Positions 1-6,227 of a stretch of 9,023 bases of DNA are shown here, piece after piece. The position numbers and the translations under genes were made by a program. Every line of letters begins with the position of its first letter. The first letter of the stretch is position 1. The notes beneath the pieces are model-generated. The model did not search any database. It saw only the letters and a program-made list of their open reading frames with translations, and was not told the origin of the DNA. Origin of the DNA: an uncultured Eggerthellaceae bacterium (GTDB lineage: Bacteria > Actinomycetota > Coriobacteriia > Coriobacteriales > Eggerthellaceae). The DNA is taken from positions 1 to 9,023 of the forward strand of contig CAJUFC010000023.1 of the NCBI GenBank assembly GCA_910585565.1. Reading direction: 5' to 3'.

Positions 1-17
1 CGCCCAGACGGCATGCC

Positions 18-1724
18 TCACGCGTCCGCCCGCGCCGCCACGGCCGACACGGGCCCGGGGCCGCCCGCAAGGCTGCCCATGCCGCTCGCGCCGCCAGAAC
101 CGCCGCTGGTGCCGCTGGTGCCGCCCATGCCGCCGAAGGCGTCATCCTTGCGCAGCCACCATTCGGTCTTCGGCAGCCCGGGAATCGAGTCCGCATAGAA
201 CACCGGGTTCACGCCGCGCTTGCGCTGCTCGGCATAGTCCTTCAGCGCCGCTAGCGCCCATTTGCCCAGGATCAGGATAGCCACCAGGTTGATGATGGCC
301 ATGAATCCCATGAAGATGTCGGCCAGGTTCCACGCCAGCGTGAAGTTGTTGACCGAGCCGTAGAAGATGGCGACGAGGCAGAAGATGCGAAACCAGAACA
401 GCAAGGTCTTGTTGTCCTTGATGAACAGCATGTTGCCCTCTGCGTAGAAGTAGTTGCTGATGAGGCTGGAGTAGGCGAACAGGATGATCGATGCCGTCAT
501 GAAGTGGATGCCCGCCTCGCCGATGGAGTTCGCCATGGCTAGCTGCACGAAGTCGATGCCATTGAAACTGTCGGAGGCGACGAGGTTGGCCACCACGTCG
601 GGCTGCTGAACACAGAAGATGAGCGTCATGAGCGCCGAGGCCGTACAGATGAGAACCGTGTCGATGTACACCGACAGCGTCTGCACGAGGCCCTGCTTCA
701 CCGGATGGGACACGTCCGCCGTCGCCGCAGCGTTCGGCGCCGACCCCATGCCCGCCTCGTTGGAGAACAGCCCGCGCTTCACGCCCCACATGAGCACGCT
801 GCCCGTGAGGCCGCCGGCAAACGATGCCGGGTCGAACGCGTTTTGGAACACCCAACCGATGGCCACGGGCACATCGGCCGCATTGGCGACGCAGGTCCAC
901 AGCGCCACGAGGATGTAGCCGATTGCCATGATGGGCACGATCCACGAGGACATGAACGAGATGCGCTGCGGGCCGCCGAAGATGACAAAGGCGACCGCCA
1001 AGACGACCAAGATGCCGATGATCACGTTCGCGATGTCCTGGTACCCGTCCACCACGTAGTAGTCGATCGACGAGACGAGGTTGTAGGCCTGCAGCCCGTT
1101 GAAGCCGAAGCCAAAGCATAAGATCAGCGAGATGGCGAACACGATGCCAAGCCAGCGCTTGCCCAAGGCGAGCTGGATGTAGTAGGCCGGCCCTCCCCGA
1201 AACGTCCCGTCAGGATTGCGCACCTTCCAGATCTGGGCGAGCGTCGACTCGATGAAGGCAGACGCAGCGCCGATGATGGCCATGAGCCACATCCAAAAGA
1301 CAGCGCCCGGACCACCGATGGCGATGGCCGTGGCGATGCCGACGATGTTGCCCGTACCGACGCGCGATGCCGTCGACACCATGAGCGCCTGGAACGACGA
1401 GATGCGCCGCTTGGTCGCCGACTCGCTGGTGGCCGCATACGCCTCGGCAGCAGCGCTGGTCACGCCGATGGCATCCTCGTCCTCGCCGTGCTCCTGCAAG
1501 TCTTCGACGAGCTTTTGCTGGCTTTTGGTGAACTCGGTATCCGCTTGAGAGCTCTTGCTCGCCAGACAGGTGATCATGTCCTTGAGATAGCGAATCTGCA
1601 CACCTTTGGTGCGCACGGTGAAGTATATTCCCGCAATCACCAACAAGATGACGAGAATATAGGTATACATGAAGTCATCGAGTGCCCCGGTCACCGATAT
1701 CAACATGCTATTGAAGGATTCCAT
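18..1724 (-). CDS. AGCS-family sodium:alanine/glycine symporter
   Basis: An integral membrane transporter of 568 residues that is expected to import alanine, glycine or a related small amino acid with sodium. Family signatures are clear: FQALMVSTASRVGTGNIVGI near residues 111-130, GGPAYYI at 177-183 and GVKRGLFSNEAGMGSAPNAA at 314-333, among many hydrophobic segments. The start at 1724 is chosen because GGAGAGGAG lies just upstream at good spacing. The frame stays open 15 codons further to 1769, but that stretch (MNTSCTQSSRRGEHT) does not look like this family. Two features are unusual. Residues about 54-107 form a long hydrophilic, partly acidic insert between the first membrane segment and the conserved core. 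The last 40 or so residues are a Gly/Ser/Ala-rich tail after the conserved end. The start overlaps the end of tlyA by 17 bases, so translation is probably coupled. The exact substrate cannot be told from sequence. Confidence 0.93.
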   Translation of the reverse strand: MESFNSMLISVTGALDDFMYTYILVILLVIAGIYFTVRTKGVQIRYLKDMITCLASKSSQADTEFTKSQQKLVEDLQEHGEDEDAIGVTSAAAEAYAATSESATKRRISSFQALMVSTASRVGTGNIVGIATAIAIGGPGAVFWMWLMAIIGAASAFIESTLAQIWKVRNPDGTFRGGPAYYIQLALGKRWLGIVFAISLILCFGFGFNGLQAYNLVSSIDYYVVDGYQDIANVIIGILVVLAVAFVIFGGPQRISFMSSWIVPIMAIGYILVALWTCVANAADVPVAIGWVFQNAFDPASFAGGLTGSVLMWGVKRGLFSNEAGMGSAPNAAATADVSHPVKQGLVQTLSVYIDTVLICTASALMTLIFCVQQPDVVANLVASDSFNGIDFVQLAMANSIGEAGIHFMTASIILFAYSSLISNYFYAEGNMLFIKDNKTLLFWFRIFCLVAIFYGSVNNFTLAWNLADIFMGFMAIINLVAILILGKWALAALKDYAEQRKRGVNPVFYADSIPGLPKTEWWLRKDDAFGGMGGTSGTSGGSGGASGMGSLAGGPGPVSAVAARADA

Positions 1725-2469
1725 CGTATGTTCTCCTCTCCGAGAAGACTGCGTGCAGGAGGTATTCAATATTGCCTGATGGCCCCTTGATGGGAGAGGT
1801 CATCTCCCCTTCTGTTGCGAAGCCGTTTTCGGCGAGCGCGCGCTTCACTTCCTCGATGGTGCGCAGGCGCACCTCCTCGTCGCGCACGACGCCATGGTCG
1901 GTCTCGCCGCGCCGCGACTCGAACTGCGGCTTGACGAGCGCCACGAGCTGCGTGCCTGCCTGCGAGAAGGCAGCCAGCGTGGAGGCGAGCGATGCCAGCC
2001 CGATGAAGCTGACGTCGATGACGATGAGGTCGAACGGAGCGCCTAGCTCTTGGGGGTCGGCAGTCTTGATGTTCGTGCGCTCGAACACGCTGACGCGCGC
2101 ATCGGTGCGCACCTCCCAAGCGAGCTGCCCGTAGTTCACGTCAACGCACGCGACGCTGCGCGCGCCCTCCTGCAGGAGGCAGTCGGTGAAGCCGCCTGTC
2201 GACGAGCCGACGTCCAAGCAGCGTAGATCCGCCACAGCGAGCCCGAAGCCGTCGATGGCCCCTTTGAGCTTGTCGCCGCCGCGGGACACATAGCGCCGAC
2301 GCCGACGCAAGCGCACCTCCGCATCGAGGGGCACCTTTTGCGCCGCACTCGCAGCCGGCACGTCATCGACGAGCACTTCGTTGGCCATGACAGCCCGCAG
2401 CACGTCGTCTCGACGCGAGAACGTCCCGCGCGCCACCAAAAGATCATCGAGTCGTGTGGATTTCGCCAT
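1708..2469 (-). CDS. tlyA: TlyA-family S4/FtsJ RNA methyltransferase
   Basis: A 253-residue protein of the TlyA (hemolysin A-like) family; characterised members 2'-O-methylate ribosomal RNA using S-adenosylmethionine. An N-terminal S4 RNA-binding domain spans about residues 4-60 (RLDDLLVARGTFSRRDDVLRAV). An FtsJ/Rossmann methyltransferase domain follows, with the cofactor loop LDVGSSTGGFTDCLL at 85-99. The expected K-D-K-E catalytic set is present as K67 (GGDKL), D152 (VIDVSF), K180 (LVKPQFE) and E235 (NIEYLL). The length is normal for the family, with a slightly long C-terminal tail. The ATG at 2469 fits the family N-terminus, but no good Shine-Dalgarno sequence precedes it (GGTTCGGAACTAG), and a strong hairpin ends 13 bases upstream. 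Its end overlaps the symporter start. Whether it modifies 16S, 23S or both rRNAs cannot be judged here. The 'hemolysin' name common in databases is probably misleading. Confidence 0.93.
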   Translation of the reverse strand: MAKSTRLDDLLVARGTFSRRDDVLRAVMANEVLVDDVPAASAAQKVPLDAEVRLRRRRRYVSRGGDKLKGAIDGFGLAVADLRCLDVGSSTGGFTDCLLQEGARSVACVDVNYGQLAWEVRTDARVSVFERTNIKTADPQELGAPFDLIVIDVSFIGLASLASTLAAFSQAGTQLVALVKPQFESRRGETDHGVVRDEEVRLRTIEEVKRALAENGFATEGEMTSPIKGPSGNIEYLLHAVFSERRTYDGILQ

Positions 2470-2482
2470 CTAGTTCCGAACC

Positions 2483-2590
2483 GATTTCGGCAAGGCCATG
2501 GGGGTTCAGGCCACGCAGATTTGGTTCGAGCCAAGGTCTCTCGCACAAATTTGCTTCACGGCTCCCCACCCCCATGGCCTTGCCGAAATC
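2483..2590. repeat. Long hairpin element A (108 bases)
   Basis: The arms 2483-2505 and 2568-2590 are perfect 23-base inverted repeats. Inside them, 2515-2523 pairs with 2546-2554 (9 bp, one G·T on the plus strand). Next, CGAG at 2527-2530 pairs with CTCG at 2540-2543 around a 9-base loop. The segment 2523-2546 recurs inverted in element B at 2697-2720 with 23 of 24 bases matching, while the basal arms of A and B are unrelated. No target-site duplication is evident at the ends. The left end lies 13 bases from the tlyA ATG. Confidence 0.85.
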
Positions 2591-2651
2591 TCGCAATCGT
2601 TGTAGAAACTCTCGCCATCGACCCAGCTCGCTGCCGCGACCAGGAGCGCTA

Positions 2652-2762
2652 GGCCTCTGATGCGGGCGATGCGTTTTCGAGCCGTTAAGCGATTTCGTGC
2701 GAGAGGCCTTGGCTCGAACCGAAATCGCGTGGCACGAAAACGCATCGCCCGCGTCAGAGGCC
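2652..2762. repeat. Long hairpin element B (111 bases)
   Basis: The arms 2652-2679 and 2735-2762 form a 28-base inverted repeat with one mismatch (T2661 opposite G2753). After one unpaired position, GCC at 2681-2683 pairs with GGC at 2731-2733. GCGATTTCG at 2689-2697 then pairs with CGAAATCGC at 2720-2728, and CGAG at 2700-2703 pairs with CTCG at 2713-2716 around the 9-base loop AGGCCTTGG. The apex matches that of element A in opposite orientation. The element begins 35 bases after the asd stop codon in the direction of asd transcription and has no T-run after it. Confidence 0.85.
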
Positions 2763-2797
2763 GGCTCGAATCGATCCTTCTCGCCGAAAGCAAACCG

Positions 2798-3847
2798 CTA
2801 GGGCAGCAGCAGCTGTGCAATCTGCACCGCGTTCAAAGCGGCGCCCTTGCGAATCTGGTCAGCCACGTCCCAAAACGCGATGCCATGCGCAACACTCGGG
2901 TCCTGGCGAAGGCGCCCGACATAGGTGTCGGTCGTGTGCGCCAGAAGGCCCGGCATGGGATATGCCGCTGCGTCCATATCGTCCATCACGCAGACGCCTG
3001 GCGCCGCCTCCAAGGCGCGCCGTGCCTCGTCGACGGGCACCTCGTCTTCAAACTCGACGTTGATGGCCTCGCCATGGCAGCGCAGCACCGGCACGCGCAC
3101 GCAGGTGGCGCTCACGGCCAGGTCGTCGTCATGCATGATCTTCTTGGTCTCGACGACCATCTTCCACTCCTCTTTGGTGGAGCCGTCGTCGAGGAACACG
3201 TCGATATGGGGGATGCAGTTGAACGCAATGCGATGCCGGAACGCCTCCACCGTCAGCTCGTCATCGGGCGTGCCGTCCAGAAACGCGCGCGTCTGCTCGT
3301 ACAGCTCGTTCATGGCCGCCGCACCCGCGCCAGAGGCCGCCTGATAGGTGGACACCACGACGCGCTTGATGCGAGAGAGCTCGTACAGCGGCTTCAAGGC
3401 CACCACCATCTGGATGGTTGAGCAGTTGGGGTTGGCGATGACGCCAGAATGCCACGCCACGTCCTCGGGATTCACCTCAGGCACGACGAGCGGCACGTCT
3501 TCGTCCATGCGAAAGGCAGACGAGTTGTCGATCATGACCGCACCCGCGGCAACGACCGCATCGCGCATCCTCTTCGAGACATCGCCGCCCGCAGAGAACA
3601 GGGCGATGTCGACGCCTTCGAACGCCTCGGGGGTCATCTCGCGCACGACGAGCTCGCCTGCAGGCACGTCCCCGCAGCCCTCGAAGGCGACCTTCTTGCC
3701 AGCCGAGCGTGCCGAAGCCAGCGCGCGCACCTCGCTTGCCGGGAAGTCAAGCTCGTGGAGCACGCGCAGGAACTCCTGCCCGACAGCCCCCGTCGCGCCC
3801 GCTATCGCCACTACCGGCCGCGCCGGCATCTGCTTCGTCCACGCCAT
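2798..3847 (-). CDS. asd: Aspartate-semialdehyde dehydrogenase
   Basis: Catalyses NADPH-dependent reduction of aspartyl phosphate to aspartate semialdehyde, the second step of the pathway to diaminopimelate/lysine, threonine and methionine. The protein has 349 residues, the normal length. It shows the nucleotide-binding GATGAVG at 17-23, SAGGDVS near 85-91, IDNSSAFRMD at 106-115, the catalytic cysteine C142 in NPNCST, Q169 in STYQAASGAG, and the active-site histidine H258 in RCHGEA. A GGGG-containing ribosome binding site lies six bases before the ATG. A second ATG at codon 7 has no such site. The gene follows lysC by 16 bases and is almost certainly cotranscribed with it, so the product of one enzyme is the substrate of the next. 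Nothing looks degraded. Confidence 0.96.
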   Translation of the reverse strand: MAWTKQMPARPVVAIAGATGAVGQEFLRVLHELDFPASEVRALASARSAGKKVAFEGCGDVPAGELVVREMTPEAFEGVDIALFSAGGDVSKRMRDAVVAAGAVMIDNSSAFRMDEDVPLVVPEVNPEDVAWHSGVIANPNCSTIQMVVALKPLYELSRIKRVVVSTYQAASGAGAAAMNELYEQTRAFLDGTPDDELTVEAFRHRIAFNCIPHIDVFLDDGSTKEEWKMVVETKKIMHDDDLAVSATCVRVPVLRCHGEAINVEFEDEVPVDEARRALEAAPGVCVMDDMDAAAYPMPGLLAHTTDTYVGRLRQDPSVAHGIAFWDVADQIRKGAALNAVQIAQLLLP

Positions 3848-3863
3848 GTCTTGCCCCTTTGCC

Positions 3864-4406
3864 CTATCGTCCCTTGTTCATCTTTGCTGCGATCTCCTCG
3901 GCCGAGAGCTGCGTCTCCTCGAAGACCGACTCGCTGTCCAGCTCGAACGCCGTGTGCAGCACTTGCACGGCGCGCTGGGCCTCCGACGCCTCGATCACCA
4001 TCGACAGTCGGATGGGAGACGTCGAAATCGCCAGGATGTTGATGTTGTTCTCGCCGAGCGTGCGAAACGCCCGCGCCGACACGCCAGGCGTCGACTTCAT
4101 GCCCGTGCCGACGAGGCTCACCTTCGCGATGTCCTCGTCCACGTCGTAGCTGGCCGCGCCTATCTCGGGCAGCACCGCCTCTATCGTCTCTTTGGCCTTC
4201 GGAAGATCGGCCGCCGGACAAGTGAACGAGATGTCGGTCGCGCCGTCCAACGAGGTGTTCTGGATGATCATGTCCATGTTGACGCTGTTCTCTCCCAGCG
4301 CCGTGAACACCTTCGCGGCTACGCCGGTCGTGTCAGGCACATGGCGAATCGTGACCTTCATCTCAGACTTGTCATGGGCGATGCCGGTGATGACGGCCTG
4401 CTCCAT
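3864..4406 (-). CDS. Aspartate kinase beta chain from an internal start in lysC
   Basis: In Corynebacterium and Bacillus, lysC also yields a smaller regulatory subunit by in-frame internal initiation. Here codon 251 of lysC is an ATG beginning MEQAVITGIAHDKSEMKVT, which corresponds closely to the known start of the corynebacterial beta chain as I recall it. The preceding codons, though encoding VREES, contain GGGAGGAG with a six-base spacer before this ATG. That site is stronger and better spaced than the one serving the full-length start. The product would be 180 residues containing only the two ACT domains, and would be expected to assemble with the alpha chain and bind effector amino acids. 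The second chain is an inference from sequence and family knowledge. Confidence 0.72.
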   Translation of the reverse strand: MEQAVITGIAHDKSEMKVTIRHVPDTTGVAAKVFTALGENSVNMDMIIQNTSLDGATDISFTCPAADLPKAKETIEAVLPEIGAASYDVDEDIAKVSLVGTGMKSTPGVSARAFRTLGENNINILAISTSPIRLSMVIEASEAQRAVQVLHTAFELDSESVFEETQLSAEEIAAKMNKGR

Positions 4407-5156
4407 ACGGGACTCCTCCCTGACATAGGTACCCTCGGCCTCGGAAAAGGCCGACCTCGAATGGATGACGACGCCCCACTTCTTGGCGAACTCGACGGCG
4501 CGCGACTGCAGCACGCCTGCGCCCACGCTGGAAAGCTCCAGCATCTCGTCGTAGGTGACGACGTCGAGCTTGCGTGCACGCGGGGCGATTCTCGGGTCGG
4601 TCGTATAGACGCCATCGACGTCAGAATAGATCTCGCAGACGTCAGCGTCGATGCCCCACGCGACCGCGACGGCGGTCGTGTCTGACCCGCCGCGGCCCAA
4701 GGTGGTGATGTCGCCGTTGGCGTCGATGCCCTGAAAGCCCGCAACGACGGGGATCTTCCCTGCGCTCAGCGCCTCGAGGATGCGCTCGTTTCGCACCCGC
4801 ACGATCTTGGCCCGGTTGTGCGTGCCGTTCGTCTCGATGCCGGCCTGGCGCCCGGTGAAGCTGATGGCAGGATATCCCATCGCCTCCAGCGCCAACGCAA
4901 GCAGCGTCATGGACACCTGCTCGCCCGTCGACAGCAGGCGATCCAGCTCGCGGGCAGGCGGGTCGGCATTGACGGCATTGGCCAGCCCCATGAGCTCATC
5001 GGTCGTCTTGCCCATGGCAGACACGACGGCCACCACCTGGTTGCCCGCGTCATGCATGGCCGCAAGGCGTCGGGCGACGCCCTTGATACGCTCGGGCGAA
5101 GCGACGGAGGTGCCCCCGAATTTTGCAACAATCAACGACATCGAATCAGCAGTCAT
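3864..5156 (-). CDS. lysC: Aspartate kinase, alpha chain
   Basis: Phosphorylates aspartate to aspartyl phosphate with ATP, the committed step of the aspartate family of amino acids. The protein has 430 residues. The amino-acid-kinase domain covers about 6-245, with AKFGGTS at 11-17, the S/T-E-Q substrate loop STGEQVS at 76-82, GRGGSDTTAVA at 154-164 and YSDVDGVYTTDPR at 177-189. Two ACT regulatory domains follow at about 265-340 and 345-420, with VSLVGTGMKSTPGVS marking the second. This layout matches lysine-sensitive or lysine-plus-threonine-sensitive enzymes of actinobacteria and Bacillus. AGAGG directly touches the ATG at 5156, which is tight spacing. The ATG at 5141 (MSLIVAKFGG) is the alternative start and has no good site of its own. 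No lysine riboswitch is recognisable in the short leader. An internal start gives a separate beta chain. Confidence 0.95.
   Translation of the reverse strand: MTADSMSLIVAKFGGTSVASPERIKGVARRLAAMHDAGNQVVAVVSAMGKTTDELMGLANAVNADPPARELDRLLSTGEQVSMTLLALALEAMGYPAISFTGRQAGIETNGTHNRAKIVRVRNERILEALSAGKIPVVAGFQGIDANGDITTLGRGGSDTTAVAVAWGIDADVCEIYSDVDGVYTTDPRIAPRARKLDVVTYDEMLELSSVGAGVLQSRAVEFAKKWGVVIHSRSAFSEAEGTYVREESRMEQAVITGIAHDKSEMKVTIRHVPDTTGVAAKVFTALGENSVNMDMIIQNTSLDGATDISFTCPAADLPKAKETIEAVLPEIGAASYDVDEDIAKVSLVGTGMKSTPGVSARAFRTLGENNINILAISTSPIRLSMVIEASEAQRAVQVLHTAFELDSESVFEETQLSAEEIAAKMNKGR
4413..4420 (-). promoter_or_regulatory. Internal ribosome binding site within lysC
   Basis: The minus strand reads GGGAGGAG here, six bases before the ATG at 4406. 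It sits inside the kinase/ACT linker coding sequence and probably drives translation of the beta chain. Confidence 0.7.
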
Positions 5157-5169
5157 CCTCTTTTGAAAC

Positions 5170-5182
5170 GGTTTGGCAAACC
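5170..5182. promoter_or_regulatory. Short perfect dyad upstream of lysC
   Basis: GGTTTGGCAAACC is a 13-base palindrome with 6-base half-sites around a central base, 13 bases before the lysC ATG. It could be an operator or a small leader hairpin. It is a single short palindrome, so chance occurrence is possible. Confidence 0.3.
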
Positions 5183-5238
5183 ACTTGTCTTGGTTTTGCG
5201 CATATGTTGTAAATGGTATCAGAGTTTCCAGAGGCGCT

Positions 5239-5244
5239 TATAAT
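5239..5244 (+). promoter_or_regulatory. -10 element for the phospholipase-like gene
   Basis: A perfect TATAAT lies 23 bases before the ATG at 5268, giving a plausible leader of roughly 17 bases that includes AAAGGAGG. No good -35 hexamer stands at 16-18 bases upstream, so the promoter may be weak or assisted by an activator. Confidence 0.5.
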
Positions 5245-5267
5245 GAAAGATGACCAAAGGAGGCGCC

Positions 5268-6227
5268 ATGCCGGCAGTCATCACTCACGATCTATTCGGG
5301 AAAGACGTCTACGACGAGCTGCATGGGACGCAGGAGCGCCCCTATGAGGAATACGAGGCGTTCTTGCTGGGCAACCAAGGGCCCGACGTGCTGTACTTCT
5401 GCGCGCTCAGCCCGACCTTGGCGGATGCAGCCAAGCTGGGATCCCAGATGCATCGATGCGACCCCACCTCCCTCATCGCCGCCTTTCGCGACGCGGCTGC
5501 CAACCTCGTCGAGGAGGTGCGCCCCCTCGGCATGGCGTATGCCGCAGGGTTCGTATGCCACTATGCCCTCGACGCATCGCTGCATCCGTTCGTCTATGCC
5601 CAAGAAGCCGCCCTCACCGGCGCCGGCGTCACCGGGCTCGATGACAGCGACGCACATGAAGTGCATGCCGAGATAGAAAGCGAGCTTGATGTGCTCGCTC
5701 TCAGCGCCAAGACCGGATGCACCATCGCTGAGTTCGTGCCTGCGCAGAACATCCTGCGAGCTGATGCTCGCGTGCTCGAGGTGGTGTCGTACCTGTACAA
5801 GCGCGTGGCATCGCAGCTCTTCGGCAAGGCCATCTCCAAGGACGCCTTCGCGAAGGGTGTGAAGAACTACCGCAGCGCCCTTTCGGCCCTCTACTCCCCC
5901 ACCGGCGTGAAAAGGTCAGTCCTCGGGCGCCTGGAAAAGCTCGTGCGCCGGCACTCGTTCTTGCAGGCCATGAGCCACCGAAACGAGCTTCTGACGATGT
6001 CTCCGTTCGAAAACCGCGAGCATGCCACGTGGACCGACCCCGGCACCGGGGCCGTGCGCCACGAGAGCTTCTGGGACCTCTACGACGCTGCGCGCATCCG
6101 CACCCGGCTGTTCTTGGGCTTTTACCCCACCGCAACGAACGAGGCCATTGGCGCGTTCACCAATGGCCTCGACTTTCGCGGCAAGCCCACCACGGCGATC
6201 ATCACCGCGGTGGAAGATGTCAGCTAG
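5268..6227 (+). CDS. Zinc-dependent phospholipase C-like protein
   Basis: A 319-residue protein resembling the zinc-dependent phospholipase C / S1-P1 nuclease fold often annotated in Gram-positive genomes. The N-terminus has the typical MPAVITHDLFG, followed by GNQGPDVLYF at 35-44, a histidine at 62 (QMHR) and CHYALDASLHPF at 97-108. H133 and E137 (EVHAEIE) follow. H7, D40, H62, H98, D102, H133 and E137 are the likely metal ligands by analogy. The C-terminal half (about 160-319) is less recognisable. The start at 5268 has AAAGGAGG five bases upstream. An upstream ATG at 5250 in the same frame is a poorer choice. There is no signal peptide or membrane segment, unlike secreted clostridial alpha toxins, so a cytoplasmic hydrolase of unknown substrate is more likely than a toxin. 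It is divergent from lysC and convergent with the DUF47 gene. Confidence 0.8.
   Translation: MPAVITHDLFGKDVYDELHGTQERPYEEYEAFLLGNQGPDVLYFCALSPTLADAAKLGSQMHRCDPTSLIAAFRDAAANLVEEVRPLGMAYAAGFVCHYALDASLHPFVYAQEAALTGAGVTGLDDSDAHEVHAEIESELDVLALSAKTGCTIAEFVPAQNILRADARVLEVVSYLYKRVASQLFGKAISKDAFAKGVKNYRSALSALYSPTGVKRSVLGRLEKLVRRHSFLQAMSHRNELLTMSPFENREHATWTDPGTGAVRHESFWDLYDAARIRTRLFLGFYPTATNEAIGAFTNGLDFRGKPTTAIITAVEDVS
6141..6170. repeat. Perfect 11-bp inverted repeat inside the 3' end of the phospholipase-like gene
   Basis: GAGGCCATTGG (6141-6151) and CCAATGGCCTC (6160-6170) pair perfectly around an 8-base loop, 55 bases before the stop codon. There is no T-run on either side, so it is not a standard terminator, but it lies where two converging transcripts meet. 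Confidence 0.6.

Larger units (their letters stand above)
2470..2797. other. Non-coding gap between asd and tlyA with two long hairpins
   Basis: These 328 bases separate the stop of asd from the start of tlyA, both on the minus strand. I see no credible gene here; open frames across it are by-products of the inverted repeats. About two thirds of the gap is taken up by two hairpin elements (2483-2590 and 2652-2762), separated by 61 bases. The gap must also hold any promoter for tlyA and any terminator for lysC-asd. No hairpin is followed by a T-run on the minus strand, so a classical intrinsic terminator is not visible. I found no convincing -35/-10 pair. Confidence 0.8.

Noticed and set aside
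2515..2554. GGTTCGAGCC in the hairpin cores resembles a tRNA T-arm
   Set aside because: The T-loop-like motif has no 5-bp T-stem, and no acceptor, D or anticodon arm can be built around either copy.
2652..2762. Hairpin B as an intrinsic terminator of lysC-asd
   Set aside because: The stem is far longer than usual and no T-run follows on the minus strand, so the call as a standard terminator is not supported.
2660..3421. 253-codon open frame on the plus strand across the gap and the end of asd
   Set aside because: It is antisense to a clear asd gene and begins inside the inverted repeats; its sequence is Arg/His-rich shadow coding.
3348..4685. 445-codon plus-strand open frame opposite asd and lysC
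   Set aside because: It lies wholly antisense to two well-supported genes and has no recognisable motif; long shadow frames are common in GC-rich DNA.
5157..5267. Lysine riboswitch in the lysC leader
   Set aside because: The leader is too short and lacks the multi-helix L-box arrangement; only a 13-base dyad is seen.
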